Assembly: GCF_036014195.1 (NCBI RefSeq)
Contig: NZ_CP107918.1
Span: 7,502,001-7,566,000 of the forward strand
DNA from: Streptomyces sp. NBC_00442
Lineage (GTDB): Bacteria > Actinomycetota > Actinomycetes > Streptomycetales > Streptomycetaceae
Reading direction: 5' to 3'
Length of the DNA stretch: 64,000 nucleotides
The notes beneath the pieces were generated by a model. It saw only the letters and a list, made by a program, of their open reading frames with translations. It was not told where the DNA came from and searched no databases. The position numbers and the translations under genes are program-made. Each line of letters begins with the position of its first letter. Within the stretch, counting starts at the first letter, position 1. This document shows positions 17,551 to 26,246 of the stretch, in pieces.

Positions 17551-19296
17551 ATGCGTTCTGCGACCTACCAGCGCGCCGTGACCGCAGCCGTGGCCGCGGT
17601 CACCCTCGCGGGCCTGGCGGCCCTGCCCGCCCACGCCCGCGCCCTGCCCGCCCCCACCCCGCCGGGGCCCTCGGTCCCGGCGGACGTCCGGGCGGCCATG
17701 GCCCGCGACCTGGGCCTGACCCCCGAGGGCGTACGCCTTCGCATAGCCGCCGAGCAGGCCGCCGACCGATCCGCCACCGCCTTGCGTGCGACCCTCGGTG
17801 ACCGGCTCGCCGGGCTGTGGTTCGACGCCGACGACGGCCGCCTGCACGCCAATGTCACCGCCACCGGCGACGTCACCGCGGTGGAACGCGCCGGAGCCGT
17901 CCCCCGTCTCGTGCGCCACTCCTCCGCCCAACTCGACGACGCCACACGGCTGATCGGGACCTGGGCAGGCGCAGGGTCCGGCCTGCTGTCCTGGGGGCCC
18001 GACACCCGTACCAACCAGGTCGGCGTCGTCCTCGACGCCACCCGCTCCGCGGCCACGACGTCGGCCGTGCGCGCCCGCCTGGCCTCCCTGGGCGATCTGG
18101 TGAGAGTGACTCGGTCGCACGACGCGCCGCGCCAGCAGGGCGGCACCGTGGTGGGCGGTGAGTCATGGGTGCCCGGCACGGAAAGCCCCTGCTCCATCGG
18201 TTTCCCCGTCACCCGCTCCGGCGGCACGAAGGCGTTCCTGACCGCGGGACACTGCACCAACGACGTCGACCAGCCGGCGTACGGCAAGGACGGCAGCCGC
18301 ATGGGCACGTCCAACAAGAACGGCACCGGCAGCGTCGACTCCGCCGACGGCGACTTCGGCATCGTCGACGTCGACCAGGCGGGGTGGGACCTGTCGTCCA
18401 AGGTGTCCGGATGGGGCAAGGGCGATGTGAACCTCACAGGCTCCCAGGACGCCGTCGTGGGCACCGCGGTCTGTCATTCCGGCCAGACCACCGGATACCA
18501 ATGCGGTGAGGTGACGAAGGTCGACCAGACCGTCGACTACGGCAATGTCGTCATCAACGGGCTCTCGTACACCAGCGCCTGCTCCGCGGGCGGCGATTCG
18601 GGCGGCAGCTATGTCACCGCGACCGGGGGCAAGGCGGTCGGCATCCACTCGGGCGGCGGAAGTGCCACCTGCTCCAGTGGGAGCGGAGAGAAGTTCACCA
18701 TCTTCCAGCCCGTGAACGAGGCGCTCTCCACGTTCGGCGCCACCCTCTCCACCGCGTCGTCCCAGCCGGGCGGCGTTACCGTCGCCGCCGTCTCCTCCAG
18801 GACGAACCCCACCGGAAGCGCGGTGGAGTTGAAGAACAGCGCCGAGGGCGGCACCGCCCCGTACACGTGGAGCGCCACGGGGCTGCCCCCGGGGCTCGGC
18901 GTCGCCGCGACCACGGGGACCGTCTCGGGCACTCCGACGAAGGCCGGTGGTTACGCCGTGACCGTCACCGCGACCGACAGTGCGGGAAAGAGCGGCTCGG
19001 CCTCCTTCACCTGGACCATCACCGCCCCCGGCGGCGGCAGCCCGACCCTCACCAACCCGGGGAGCCAGAGCGTCTACGTGGGCCGGCCGGTCAGCCTCGC
19101 CCTGCACGCCGATGGAGGGACTGGCCCGTACGCCTTCACCGCCGCCAATCTGCCCGCCGGTCTGACGGTCGGCGCCGCCACCGGCGTGATCTCCGGCACC
19201 CCCACGACCTGGGGATCGCGCAGCGCGACCTTGACGGTCACCGACGCTGCCGGGAAGAAGGCCTCCGTCACCGTCACCTTCACGGTGTGGTTCTGA
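17551..19296 (+). CDS. Secreted S1-family (streptogrisin-like) serine protease with two C-terminal Ig-like domains
   Basis: The product is 581 aa. A signal peptide (residues 1-29) is followed by a propeptide up to about 198 and a chymotrypsin-fold domain at about 200-395. The catalytic triad is His234 (TAGHC), Asp268 (DGDFGIVDV) and Ser350 (GGDSGGS), as in streptogrisins and alpha-lytic protease. Two putative Ig (He_PIG-like) domains follow, each with a PPGLGVAATTGTVSGTP-type signature, probably for substrate or surface binding. It is an extracellular endopeptidase. ATG 17551 follows AAAGGAG at a slightly long spacing. Confidence 0.9.
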   Translation: MRSATYQRAVTAAVAAVTLAGLAALPAHARALPAPTPPGPSVPADVRAAMARDLGLTPEGVRLRIAAEQAADRSATALRATLGDRLAGLWFDADDGRLHANVTATGDVTAVERAGAVPRLVRHSSAQLDDATRLIGTWAGAGSGLLSWGPDTRTNQVGVVLDATRSAATTSAVRARLASLGDLVRVTRSHDAPRQQGGTVVGGESWVPGTESPCSIGFPVTRSGGTKAFLTAGHCTNDVDQPAYGKDGSRMGTSNKNGTGSVDSADGDFGIVDVDQAGWDLSSKVSGWGKGDVNLTGSQDAVVGTAVCHSGQTTGYQCGEVTKVDQTVDYGNVVINGLSYTSACSAGGDSGGSYVTATGGKAVGIHSGGGSATCSSGSGEKFTIFQPVNEALSTFGATLSTASSQPGGVTVAAVSSRTNPTGSAVELKNSAEGGTAPYTWSATGLPPGLGVAATTGTVSGTPTKAGGYAVTVTATDSAGKSGSASFTWTITAPGGGSPTLTNPGSQSVYVGRPVSLALHADGGTGPYAFTAANLPAGLTVGAATGVISGTPTTWGSRSATLTVTDAAGKKASVTVTFTVWF

Positions 19297-19329
19297 CCGG
19301 CTCCACGGGGCCGCACGGCTGAACGGGAC

Positions 19330-19358
19330 GCGGGGGGCGCCGATTCGGCGCCCCCCGC
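19330..19358 (+). terminator. Strong GC hairpin after the protease gene
   Basis: A 13-bp perfect inverted repeat (GCGGGGGGCGCCG and complement) with loop ATT lies 34 bases after the protease stop. Confidence 0.8.
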
Positions 19359-19514
19359 GCCATGGGCCGCCGCCAAATTCCACTGCCCCGTGCGCCGTTG
19401 CCCACGCGCCGTCCCGAAGACCCGCACGAGGGCCGTGTGATGCCCGGTTCATCCTGAAATCGGGTGGCCGATCGGGTGGGGGCGCGGTTGTCAGGAGGCG
19501 ATGAATGGGGGATG

Positions 19515-19530
19515 GTTGCCGAACGGCAAC
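19515..19530. promoter_or_regulatory. GTTGCC-GAAC-GGCAAC palindrome upstream of the B12/SpoIIE operon
   Basis: This perfect 6+6 bp palindrome with a 4-base spacer lies 55 bp before the first gene of the phosphatase-B12-STAS-MarR operon. TTGC-type palindromes are typical MarR operators, and the operon ends with a marR gene, so autoregulation is possible. No convincing SigB-type -35/-10 pair was found next to it. Confidence 0.5.
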
Positions 19531-19584
19531 GTTTCCTATGAGGGTGTGAGGTGAGGGGTTCGCACAGCGGATCCTCGACATTTG

Positions 19585-21240
19585 GTGTCTACCACGGGCG
19601 CGACAACCGACGTCGACACAAGGGGAGGTTCTCTGTGGAGCAAGGCCCCGTATCCCGTCCTGATAGCTGACCTTCAGGGTGCGATCGTCCTGGTCAACGA
19701 GGCGGCGGGCGCGCTGTTGCCCAAGGCGCGGCCCGGTGTGCGGATGGCGGACGCCGTCCCGTCCTGGCTGGCCTCGGCGCACGCGGCGCTGCGCGTCCCG
19801 CGCCAGGACGACGGCGGCGACGGTCCCGCCGTTCGCTGCGGCACCGTGGACGACCGTCTCTTCGAGGCGCACCCCACGGTGGAGGACGGCGGCACCGTGC
19901 TGTGGTGGCTCGTCGACGCCACCGATCGCCGCCTGGCCGAGGAAGCGCTGCGCAAGGAGCGCGCACGGACCGCGTTCCTCGGCAAGGCCTCGAACCTGCT
20001 GCTGTCGTCGCTGAATCTGGACCGCTGCACCCACGTCACCGCGCAGATGGCCGCCGAGCACCTCGCCGACGCCGCACTCGTCGTCGCCCCGATGCGCGGC
20101 AACCGGCCGCCCATCGTGTCGTGCTTGCGGGACGGCACCCCGGTCGAGTCGTCGGCCGCCGTCGACCCCGAGACCGTCCCCGGCCTCGCCGAGGCGCTGC
20201 AGGGCTTCCCGCCGGTGCCGACGCGCTGGGTCGAGCCCTCCACCGTCCCGGACTGGGTGCTCCCCGAGGGGTTCGGGCCCGCGGGATCGATAGTGGTCAC
20301 TCCGCTACCGGGCCACGGCGTGCCGGCCGGGGCGCTGATCCTGCTGCGGCGCGCGGACGGTGAAGGGTTCACCCCCGAGGAGGAGGTCTTCGCCCGGCTG
20401 TTCGCGGCACGGGCCGGTGCGGCGATGTCGGCCGCCCGCCTGTACGCCGACCAGTCGGCGATCACGGACGTCCTGATGCGCGAGCTGCTCCCGCCGGCCC
20501 TGCACCAGGTGTCCGGCGTGGACTTCGCGGGCGGCTACCGCCCATCGGAGGATCACGAGCGGATCGGCGGCGACTTCTACGACGTCCACCCCGCGATCGC
20601 CGACGGCGCGCCGTCCCTCGTGGTGCTGGGCGACGTCTGCGGCAAGGGCCTGGAAGCCGCCGTGCTCACCGGCAAGATCCGCAACACCCTGCACGCGCTG
20701 CTTCCGCTCGCCGACGACCACCAGCGGATGCTCGGCCTGCTCAACATGGCGCTCCTGAACTCCCATCACACCCGCTTCGCCACCCTCGTCCTGGCCTCGG
20801 CCGTACGGGACGGCGGCTCGGTCCGCATGCGCGTCACCAGCGCGGGCCACCCCGCGCCCCTGGTGGTGCGCGCCACCGGCGAGGTGGAGGAGGCAGACAC
20901 CCGCGGCACCCTGATCGGGGCGATTCCCGAGGTGCGCGCCGAGACCGCCGAGCTGTCCCTGGCGCCGGGGGAGACCTGCGTCCTCTACACGGACGGGTTC
21001 ACGGAGGCCCGGGGCGGCCCCATGGGCGACGTCATGTTCGGTGAGGAGCGGCTGCGGCGCGTCCTGACCGAGTGCGCGGGCATGCCGGCCGAGAGCATCG
21101 TGGAACGCGTCCAGATGGTGGCAGCCCACTGGGTCGGCAAGGGCCGGCACGACGACATGGCCGTCGTGGTCGTCTCCGCACCCCGCAACCACCACCTGAG
21201 CGCGGTGAACGGCCACACACGGGGCAGGTTCACGGCATGA
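19585..21240 (+). CDS. PAS/GAF-sensor SpoIIE-type (PP2C) serine phosphatase
   Basis: The product is 551 aa. Residues 15-120 form a PAS-like domain (VLIADLQGAIVLVNEAAGALLP), about 130-300 a GAF-like domain, and 305-530 a SpoIIE/PPM phosphatase with metal-binding Asp residues in GGDFYDV, VLGDVCGKG, LYTDGFTEA and GRHDDMAVVVV. Such RsbU-like enzymes dephosphorylate STAS anti-anti-sigma factors. It is the first gene of a tight operon; its stop overlaps the next ATG by four bases. GTG 19585 is preferred, with an in-frame TTG directly before it. Confidence 0.85.
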   Translation: MSTTGATTDVDTRGGSLWSKAPYPVLIADLQGAIVLVNEAAGALLPKARPGVRMADAVPSWLASAHAALRVPRQDDGGDGPAVRCGTVDDRLFEAHPTVEDGGTVLWWLVDATDRRLAEEALRKERARTAFLGKASNLLLSSLNLDRCTHVTAQMAAEHLADAALVVAPMRGNRPPIVSCLRDGTPVESSAAVDPETVPGLAEALQGFPPVPTRWVEPSTVPDWVLPEGFGPAGSIVVTPLPGHGVPAGALILLRRADGEGFTPEEEVFARLFAARAGAAMSAARLYADQSAITDVLMRELLPPALHQVSGVDFAGGYRPSEDHERIGGDFYDVHPAIADGAPSLVVLGDVCGKGLEAAVLTGKIRNTLHALLPLADDHQRMLGLLNMALLNSHHTRFATLVLASAVRDGGSVRMRVTSAGHPAPLVVRATGEVEEADTRGTLIGAIPEVRAETAELSLAPGETCVLYTDGFTEARGGPMGDVMFGEERLRRVLTECAGMPAESIVERVQMVAAHWVGKGRHDDMAVVVVSAPRNHHLSAVNGHTRGRFTA

Positions 21241-22346
21241 GCACTGAACTCTGCACGGCCCCGCCGGAGGCGGCGTCCCCGGACGCGGCGGCTCTGGAAA
21301 CGGAGCTGTGGCACGCCGTCCTCGCGGGCGACGAATACGCGGCGACCCTCCTCGTCCAGCGGGCGCTGGACGACGGGCACGACCCGGAGGGCGTCCTGAT
21401 CGACGTGATCGCCCCGGTCCAGGCCAAGGTCGGCGAGGAGTGGGCGGCCAACCGCATGAGCGTCGCCCAGGAGCACGCGGCGACCGCCATCAACGACCGG
21501 GCCGTGGCGGCGCTTTCGATGCATCCGGAGGTGCGCACCGCGCCCGAGCGCGGCCGGATCACGGTGGCCTGTGTGGACGGCGAGTGGCACGCGCTGCCCG
21601 CCCGCCTCCTGGCCGAAGTGCTGAGGCTGCGCGGCTGGCGCGTCGACTACCTGGGCGCCCAGGTCCCCGTCGCGCACCTCGTGGCGCACCTGCACCGCAC
21701 CGGCCCCGAACTGGTCGCGCTCTCCAGCTCCATCGCGACCCGGCTGCCCACCGCGCACGCCACGATCACCGCCTGCCAGGCCGCCGGCGTTCCGGTCGTG
21801 GTCGGGGGAGCCGCGTTCGGTCCCGGCGGCCGGTACGCACGGCTGCTCGGAGCGGACGCCTGGGCCGGCGACGCCCGATCCGCGGCCGACCGCATCCAGG
21901 ACGGCACCATCGCCCGGCCCGACCCCGGCCACCAGCAGCTCGACGATCTTCCGCACCTGGACGATCAGGAGTACACGATGGTCACGCGCACGAGGTCGAC
22001 CCTCGTACGCGCCGTGCTGCACGGGCTGGACGAGGCGTTCCCGGCCGTGCGCGCGTACGACGACGTCCAGCGCGAACGCACCGCGGAGGACCTGGCCCAC
22101 ATCGTGGACTTCCTCGCGACCGCGCTCTACCTCGACGACGCCGACCTGTTCACCGACTTCATCGCGTGGACCGCCGCCATCCTCACCGCACGCGGTGTGC
22201 CCGCACACAGCCTGCCGCCCGCCCTGCGCCTGCTGGCGGGTCAACTGGGCGACTTCCCGCGCGCGAGCCGCTTCCTCACCCTGGGCGCCGAGCGACTCGC
22301 CGCTCCGCGCGCCGTTCCCTTCGCCCCTGCCAGGAACCATCCGTGA
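21237..22346 (+). CDS. B12-binding protein with CarH-type W-x9-E-H motif (candidate photoreceptor)
   Basis: The product is 369 aa without a DNA-binding domain. Residues 20-95 look like the helical cap of methionine-synthase-type B12 modules, with Trp69 followed after nine residues by Glu79-His80, the upper-ligand motif of the adenosylcobalamin photoreceptor CarH/LitR. Residues 105-220 form the Rossmann-like B12 domain: E-x-H118 gives a lower-ligand His (the G of ExHxxG is Pro121), with LSSS and VVVGGAAF. The last 130 residues form an extra helical domain of unknown role. Translation is coupled on both sides (ATGA and GTGA overlaps) to the phosphatase and STAS genes. Confidence 0.8.
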   Translation: MSTELCTAPPEAASPDAAALETELWHAVLAGDEYAATLLVQRALDDGHDPEGVLIDVIAPVQAKVGEEWAANRMSVAQEHAATAINDRAVAALSMHPEVRTAPERGRITVACVDGEWHALPARLLAEVLRLRGWRVDYLGAQVPVAHLVAHLHRTGPELVALSSSIATRLPTAHATITACQAAGVPVVVGGAAFGPGGRYARLLGADAWAGDARSAADRIQDGTIARPDPGHQQLDDLPHLDDQEYTMVTRTRSTLVRAVLHGLDEAFPAVRAYDDVQRERTAEDLAHIVDFLATALYLDDADLFTDFIAWTAAILTARGVPAHSLPPALRLLAGQLGDFPRASRFLTLGAERLAAPRAVPFAPARNHP

Positions 22347-22774
22347 GCACGTTCCCATCGAGCCATCTCAGACTGACGGCGAGCGACACCGAGACCACCG
22401 TGCGCATAGAGCTGCGCGGAGACCTCGATTACGACAACGCCGACATCCTTCTGGAAGCGGTCACCGGCAAGTTGACCGGCCATCCTCGCCTGCGCCATCT
22501 GCATCTGGGCTGCGCGGGCCTGGGCTCCGTCGACTCGACCGGCCTTTCGATCCTCCTCATGATCCGCCGCCGAACGGACGCGGCGCACGTCCGCCTGCAC
22601 CTGGAGGACCGCACTCCGGCGCTCGACCGGCTCCTGACGATCACGGGTAGCCTGGAGTACCTCACGGGGGACGCGAGCCAAGCCGCACGCGAGACCTCCG
22701 GCACGGGAGAACCCCGGGCGGACACGGAGGAAGCCATACCGGCCCGCCCCACCGGACCGGACAGCAGTGCCTGA
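22343..22774 (+). CDS. STAS-domain anti-anti-sigma factor
   Basis: The product is 143 aa. The STAS core (RIELRGDLDYDNADILLEAV) leads to the phosphorylation loop SVDSTGLSILLMI, with Ser65 at the position phosphorylated in SpoIIAA/RsbV. A disordered tail of about 35 residues follows. It would bind an RsbW-like anti-sigma factor in its unphosphorylated form. The GTG overlaps the B12 gene stop, so it is translationally coupled and the upstream SpoIIE phosphatase is its probable activator. No RsbW gene is in the operon; candidates lie at 2707 and 3286 or elsewhere. Confidence 0.85.
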   Translation: MSTFPSSHLRLTASDTETTVRIELRGDLDYDNADILLEAVTGKLTGHPRLRHLHLGCAGLGSVDSTGLSILLMIRRRTDAAHVRLHLEDRTPALDRLLTITGSLEYLTGDASQAARETSGTGEPRADTEEAIPARPTGPDSSA

Positions 22775-22834
22775 CCCGAGCCGACCGCTCCAAGACCGCG
22801 GAGAGCGGGGCCGGGCACGCCGACGGGGGAGCCC

Positions 22835-23308
22835 ATGCCGCACCGAGACATCGACTCCCAACGGACCGCCCGCGAACAGGCCCACGCGGCGAGCGAGGTC
22901 GTCGGCCTCCTCGACCTCCTGTGGCAACAGGCCCGCGACACCGTGACCACGACTTCGGTCTCCACACCACAACTGCGCCTGATGTACTTGGTGGAGCGCA
23001 ACGACGGCATACGCATGCGGGCCCTCGGCAAACTCCTGCACACCGCCCCGCCCTCGGTCAGCAGGCTCTGCGACCGGCTGCAAATGGCCGGATTCCTCGA
23101 ACGCCTGCCGTCCCCGGACAGCCGGCGTGAAGTGACCCTGCGGCTGACCGCCGTCGGCAAGCGCCACCTCGAACAGATCCGCAACGAACGCGAAGCGACG
23201 CTGGCCCTGGCCATCGAAGCCATGCCGCAAGAAGACCGGCGAGCCCTGGCCACCGGGCTCGCCGCACTGCAGAGCGCCATCACGGCCCCCGGTAGGGTAG
23301 GGGCGTGA
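22835..23308 (+). CDS. MarR-family transcriptional regulator
   Basis: The product is 157 aa with a winged helix: LRLMYLVERNDGIRMRALGKLL, then TAPPSVSRLCDRLQMAGFLERLPSP as recognition helix and DSRREVTLRLTAVG as the wing. The ATG follows GGGGA at 60 bp after the STAS stop, so it is probably the last gene of the operon. A GTTGCC palindrome upstream of the operon is a candidate site. Its ligand is unknown. Confidence 0.85.
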   Translation: MPHRDIDSQRTAREQAHAASEVVGLLDLLWQQARDTVTTTSVSTPQLRLMYLVERNDGIRMRALGKLLHTAPPSVSRLCDRLQMAGFLERLPSPDSRREVTLRLTAVGKRHLEQIRNEREATLALAIEAMPQEDRRALATGLAALQSAITAPGRVGA

Positions 23309-23320
23309 CATGACCCCACC

Positions 23321-23339
23321 CCGCCGCACCACGCGGCGG
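23321..23339 (+). terminator. Short hairpin after the marR gene
   Basis: CCGCCGC-ACCAC-GCGGCGG forms a 7-bp stem 12 bases after the MarR stop and upstream of the next start. It may be an attenuator or weak terminator. Confidence 0.4.
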
Positions 23340-23368
23340 AGTCCTATGTGCAGAGGTGTGACCAGCGC

Positions 23369-24886
23369 ATGAAGCGACCCGGACGGCTGCGAAGAGCGCT
23401 TGGACAGCAGGGAGCACCCGGACTCGGCAACCGTCTGACCGCCTCTCTCGCCCTGTCAACTCCCGGACGGACAAGCTCCGTTACCCACGTGCTGCGCCGG
23501 GCCGCCGACCACGACGCGGTGTGGCTGGGTGCGGCAGCGGTGCTGGGCGCTTGCGGAGGCCGCAGCGCGCGCCGGGCGGCGCTGCGCGGCATCGGCTCGG
23601 TGGCCCTCGTCGTCGCGATCAACCACGCCCTGGCCAAGCCGGCCGCACGGAGCTCGCGGCCCCTCCTGGACGCCCTCCCCGGCGTCTTCCCCCGCCCGAG
23701 CACCTCGTCCCTGCCGTCGAGCGCCATGGCGTCGGCCGCGGCCTTCGCGTCCGGAGTCGTCCTGGAGTCGCCCCGCTACGGCATGGCCGCGCTGCCGTTC
23801 GCCGCGGGACTGGCCTACGTACGCGCACAGGGCGGCCTCGACCACCGGCGCCGCGCCGCGGCGGGCGCGCTCGTCGGGATGGGAGCCGCGCTGCTCACCT
23901 GCCGGTGGTGGCCCGTCAAGCCGGAGGCCGCGGCCGCCGCCGCCCCTCCGCGCAAGCCGGCGCCCGCCCTCAAGCAGGGCAAGGGGCTTCAGCTGATCGT
24001 CAACCCGTCCTCCGGCGTCGCCTGGTCGAAGGACACCACCGAGACCCTGCGCGCCCTGCTGCCCGAAGCGGCGATCACCCTCTTCGAACCGGGCGACGAC
24101 CTCCTGGCCCTGCTCGACCAGGCGGCCGTACGAGCCGTCGCGGAGGGAGGCGCGCTCGGCGTGTGCGGCGGCGACGGGACGGTCAACGCGGGCAGCGCGA
24201 CGGCCGCCCGCCACCAGGTGCCCCTCGCCGTCTTCCCCGGTGGCACCTTCAACCACTTCGCCGTGGACCTGGGCAACCAGACCATGGACGACGTCGCCCG
24301 CGCGATCCAGGCCGGCGACGCGGTCACCGCGGACGTGGGCCGCGCGTCGTCCGCCGGCGACGACGAACACCAGCTCTTCCTCAACACGTTCAGCATCGGC
24401 GTGTATTCGGAGCTCGTGCACGCCAGGGAACGCCTCGAAAAGCGCATCGGGAAGTGGCCGGCGCTGGTCGTCGGCCTGGCCAAGGTCCTCGCCACCGGCA
24501 GCCCGCTCTCGGTGGTCGTCAACGGCCGCGCCCGCCGGCTCTGGCTGCTGTTCGCGGGCAACGGGATCTACCACCCCGCCGGCTTCGCGCCCACGTACCG
24601 CACCCAGCTCGACGACGGCCTGCTCGACGTCCGCGCGGTGGAGGCCGGCACTCCGCTGGCCCGCACGCGACTGCTGCTCGCCGTCCTGACCGGCACCCTG
24701 CACAGTTCCCGGGTTCTGACGACCGCTCAGGTGCGCCGCCTGGAGCTCGAAGTCCTCGAAGGCGAACCGCACTTGGCGTACGACGGTGAAGTGACCGATG
24801 CCACCTACCGGCATCTGGTGCTCGACAAGATCCCCCAGGCGGTCACGCTGTACCGCCCCGCCGACCAGGACCAGTGGCTGCGCTGA
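23369..24886 (+). CDS. PAP2-like membrane domain fused to diacylglycerol kinase catalytic domain
   Basis: The product is 505 aa. The first 190 residues resemble a PAP2 phosphatase membrane domain (K-x6-RP motif KPAARSSRP), but the next catalytic motif PSGH reads PSSA and the last His/Asp positions are replaced (VRAQGGLDHRRR), so phosphatase activity is unlikely. Residues 205-500 form a DAGK/LCB5-like kinase: LIVNPSSG, the nucleotide motif GVCGGDGTVNAG and PGGTFNHFA. It would phosphorylate a lipid at the membrane. ATG 23369 has AGAGGTG about 12 bases upstream. Confidence 0.8.
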   Translation: MKRPGRLRRALGQQGAPGLGNRLTASLALSTPGRTSSVTHVLRRAADHDAVWLGAAAVLGACGGRSARRAALRGIGSVALVVAINHALAKPAARSSRPLLDALPGVFPRPSTSSLPSSAMASAAAFASGVVLESPRYGMAALPFAAGLAYVRAQGGLDHRRRAAAGALVGMGAALLTCRWWPVKPEAAAAAAPPRKPAPALKQGKGLQLIVNPSSGVAWSKDTTETLRALLPEAAITLFEPGDDLLALLDQAAVRAVAEGGALGVCGGDGTVNAGSATAARHQVPLAVFPGGTFNHFAVDLGNQTMDDVARAIQAGDAVTADVGRASSAGDDEHQLFLNTFSIGVYSELVHARERLEKRIGKWPALVVGLAKVLATGSPLSVVVNGRARRLWLLFAGNGIYHPAGFAPTYRTQLDDGLLDVRAVEAGTPLARTRLLLAVLTGTLHSSRVLTTAQVRRLELEVLEGEPHLAYDGEVTDATYRHLVLDKIPQAVTLYRPADQDQWLR

Positions 24887-25161
24887 CAGCGCGGCGGCGG
24901 ACGTGCCCGCGTCGGCATGCGCGGTGTTACCCAGCTCACACGCATGGGGTGGGTGAGAGGGGGCACCAGGACCTTACGGTCCGCGTGGTCGGGATTCCCC
25001 CTCCCTGACCCGGGCTTGCGTGCCCCGCCATCCCTCTCCCCCCTGGGATGTGCGGGGCCGCCGTATGCAGGGCCGCTTCTCGCGGTGCCGGTCGCGGTGG
25101 CGGCGCGCGGTGGATCGCGGGTTCGCGCCGCAGCTGGAGGCGCGGCCGTACCGTTCCCGTC

Positions 25162-25806
25162 ATGTGCTGGAGTGCGACCGCCGACCTCGCCGCGGGGGCG
25201 GGCATCGCCGCGGTAGGGGCCGCCGCGGTGATCTGCGCGGCTCGACGCCCCCGTGATCTGCCGCTGGCCGCTCTGCCGCTCCTCCTGGGGGCCCACCAGA
25301 TCGTTGAGGCCGCCGTCTGGCACAACGAAGGCGGCAGCGGGCCCGCCACGGTCGCCTGGGCCGTCATCGCGCTTCCGCTGCTGGCCCTGTGGGTACCCGT
25401 GGCCGTGCTCTGCGCCGCGCCGGCGCACGCCAGGCGCCGGCTGCTCGTCCCGCTGGCGGCGGGAGCCGCGACCAGCGCGGTCCTGGCGTACGCCCTGGCG
25501 ACCCGCACCGTGACCGCCGAGATCCGGGGACACACGGTGGGCTACTCCCTGGGGCTGTCCCAGGCCGCACTCGTCGTCCTCGGCTACCTCGTCGCCACGA
25601 TCGGCTCCCTGCTCGTCTCCGGTGACCGCGGTCTGGTCCTGTTCGGTGTGCTGGTCGCCGTCGGCGCCGCGGTGTCCTTCGTGCTGTGGCGGCAGGAGTA
25701 CATCTCGACGTGGTGCGCCTTCGCCGCGCTGTGCTCGGTCGTTCTGCTGCGGTGGGTGGGGCGGCGCCGTCGCGCCGGTACCGCTGCCGTCGGACCCGCG
25801 GCATGA
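25162..25806 (+). CDS. DUF6629-type integral membrane protein
   Basis: The product is 214 aa with about seven hydrophobic segments. The N-terminal MCWSATADLAAGAGIAAVGA and LLLGAHQIVEAAVWHNEGG sequences are characteristic of this actinobacterial membrane family; a late WRQEYISTWCAFAA segment is also typical. Function is unknown. The family start MCWSA fixes the ATG at 25162. Confidence 0.75.
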   Translation: MCWSATADLAAGAGIAAVGAAAVICAARRPRDLPLAALPLLLGAHQIVEAAVWHNEGGSGPATVAWAVIALPLLALWVPVAVLCAAPAHARRRLLVPLAAGAATSAVLAYALATRTVTAEIRGHTVGYSLGLSQAALVVLGYLVATIGSLLVSGDRGLVLFGVLVAVGAAVSFVLWRQEYISTWCAFAALCSVVLLRWVGRRRRAGTAAVGPAA

Positions 25807-25853
25807 CCCCCGTCTGCCGAGGCCGAGGACGGCCGGTGCGCGATGAGGGGGTG

Positions 25854-26126
25854 TCAGCGGGCGCGGCGGATGCGGATCGGACCGCGCGCCGTCGTCGGAT
25901 CGACCACGCGCCCGGACTGGGTGATCTCCACATCGCCGGACGCGACGAGCTTCCGGGCCGCGCGCCGCGCCGGGTCCATGAGGGCGCGCCAGCCGTCGTC
26001 GTCCCCTTCGTACACCGCCCGTGCGGCGTCGGAAGGACAGATCGAGGAGGCCGGGTCGCGGGACTCCAGGAGTCGGAGGATGGCCCGTTCCAGACGCAGG
26101 TCGGTCTGCCGTGTGCTGTCCGTCAC
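25854..26126 (-). CDS. DUF3253-like small protein
   Basis: The product is 90 aa. The sequence LERAILRLLESRDPASSICPSDAARAVY followed by WRALMDPARRAARKLVASGDVEITQSGRVVDP matches the winged-helix-like DUF3253 family. GTG 26126 is chosen because the family begins close to this point. Function is unknown, though the fold suggests nucleic acid binding. Confidence 0.75.
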   Translation of the reverse strand: MTDSTRQTDLRLERAILRLLESRDPASSICPSDAARAVYEGDDDGWRALMDPARRAARKLVASGDVEITQSGRVVDPTTARGPIRIRRAR

Positions 26127-26246
26127 GCTGCCAGTGTCACACCGGAGCCCGCCCGCGTCACACGCGCCCGGCCCCCGGCTCCGGGACACGCGGTGACCGC
26201 GTACACGCAGGAGCGGGGGCCGGGAGCCGCGCACGTACCGGCGGGA

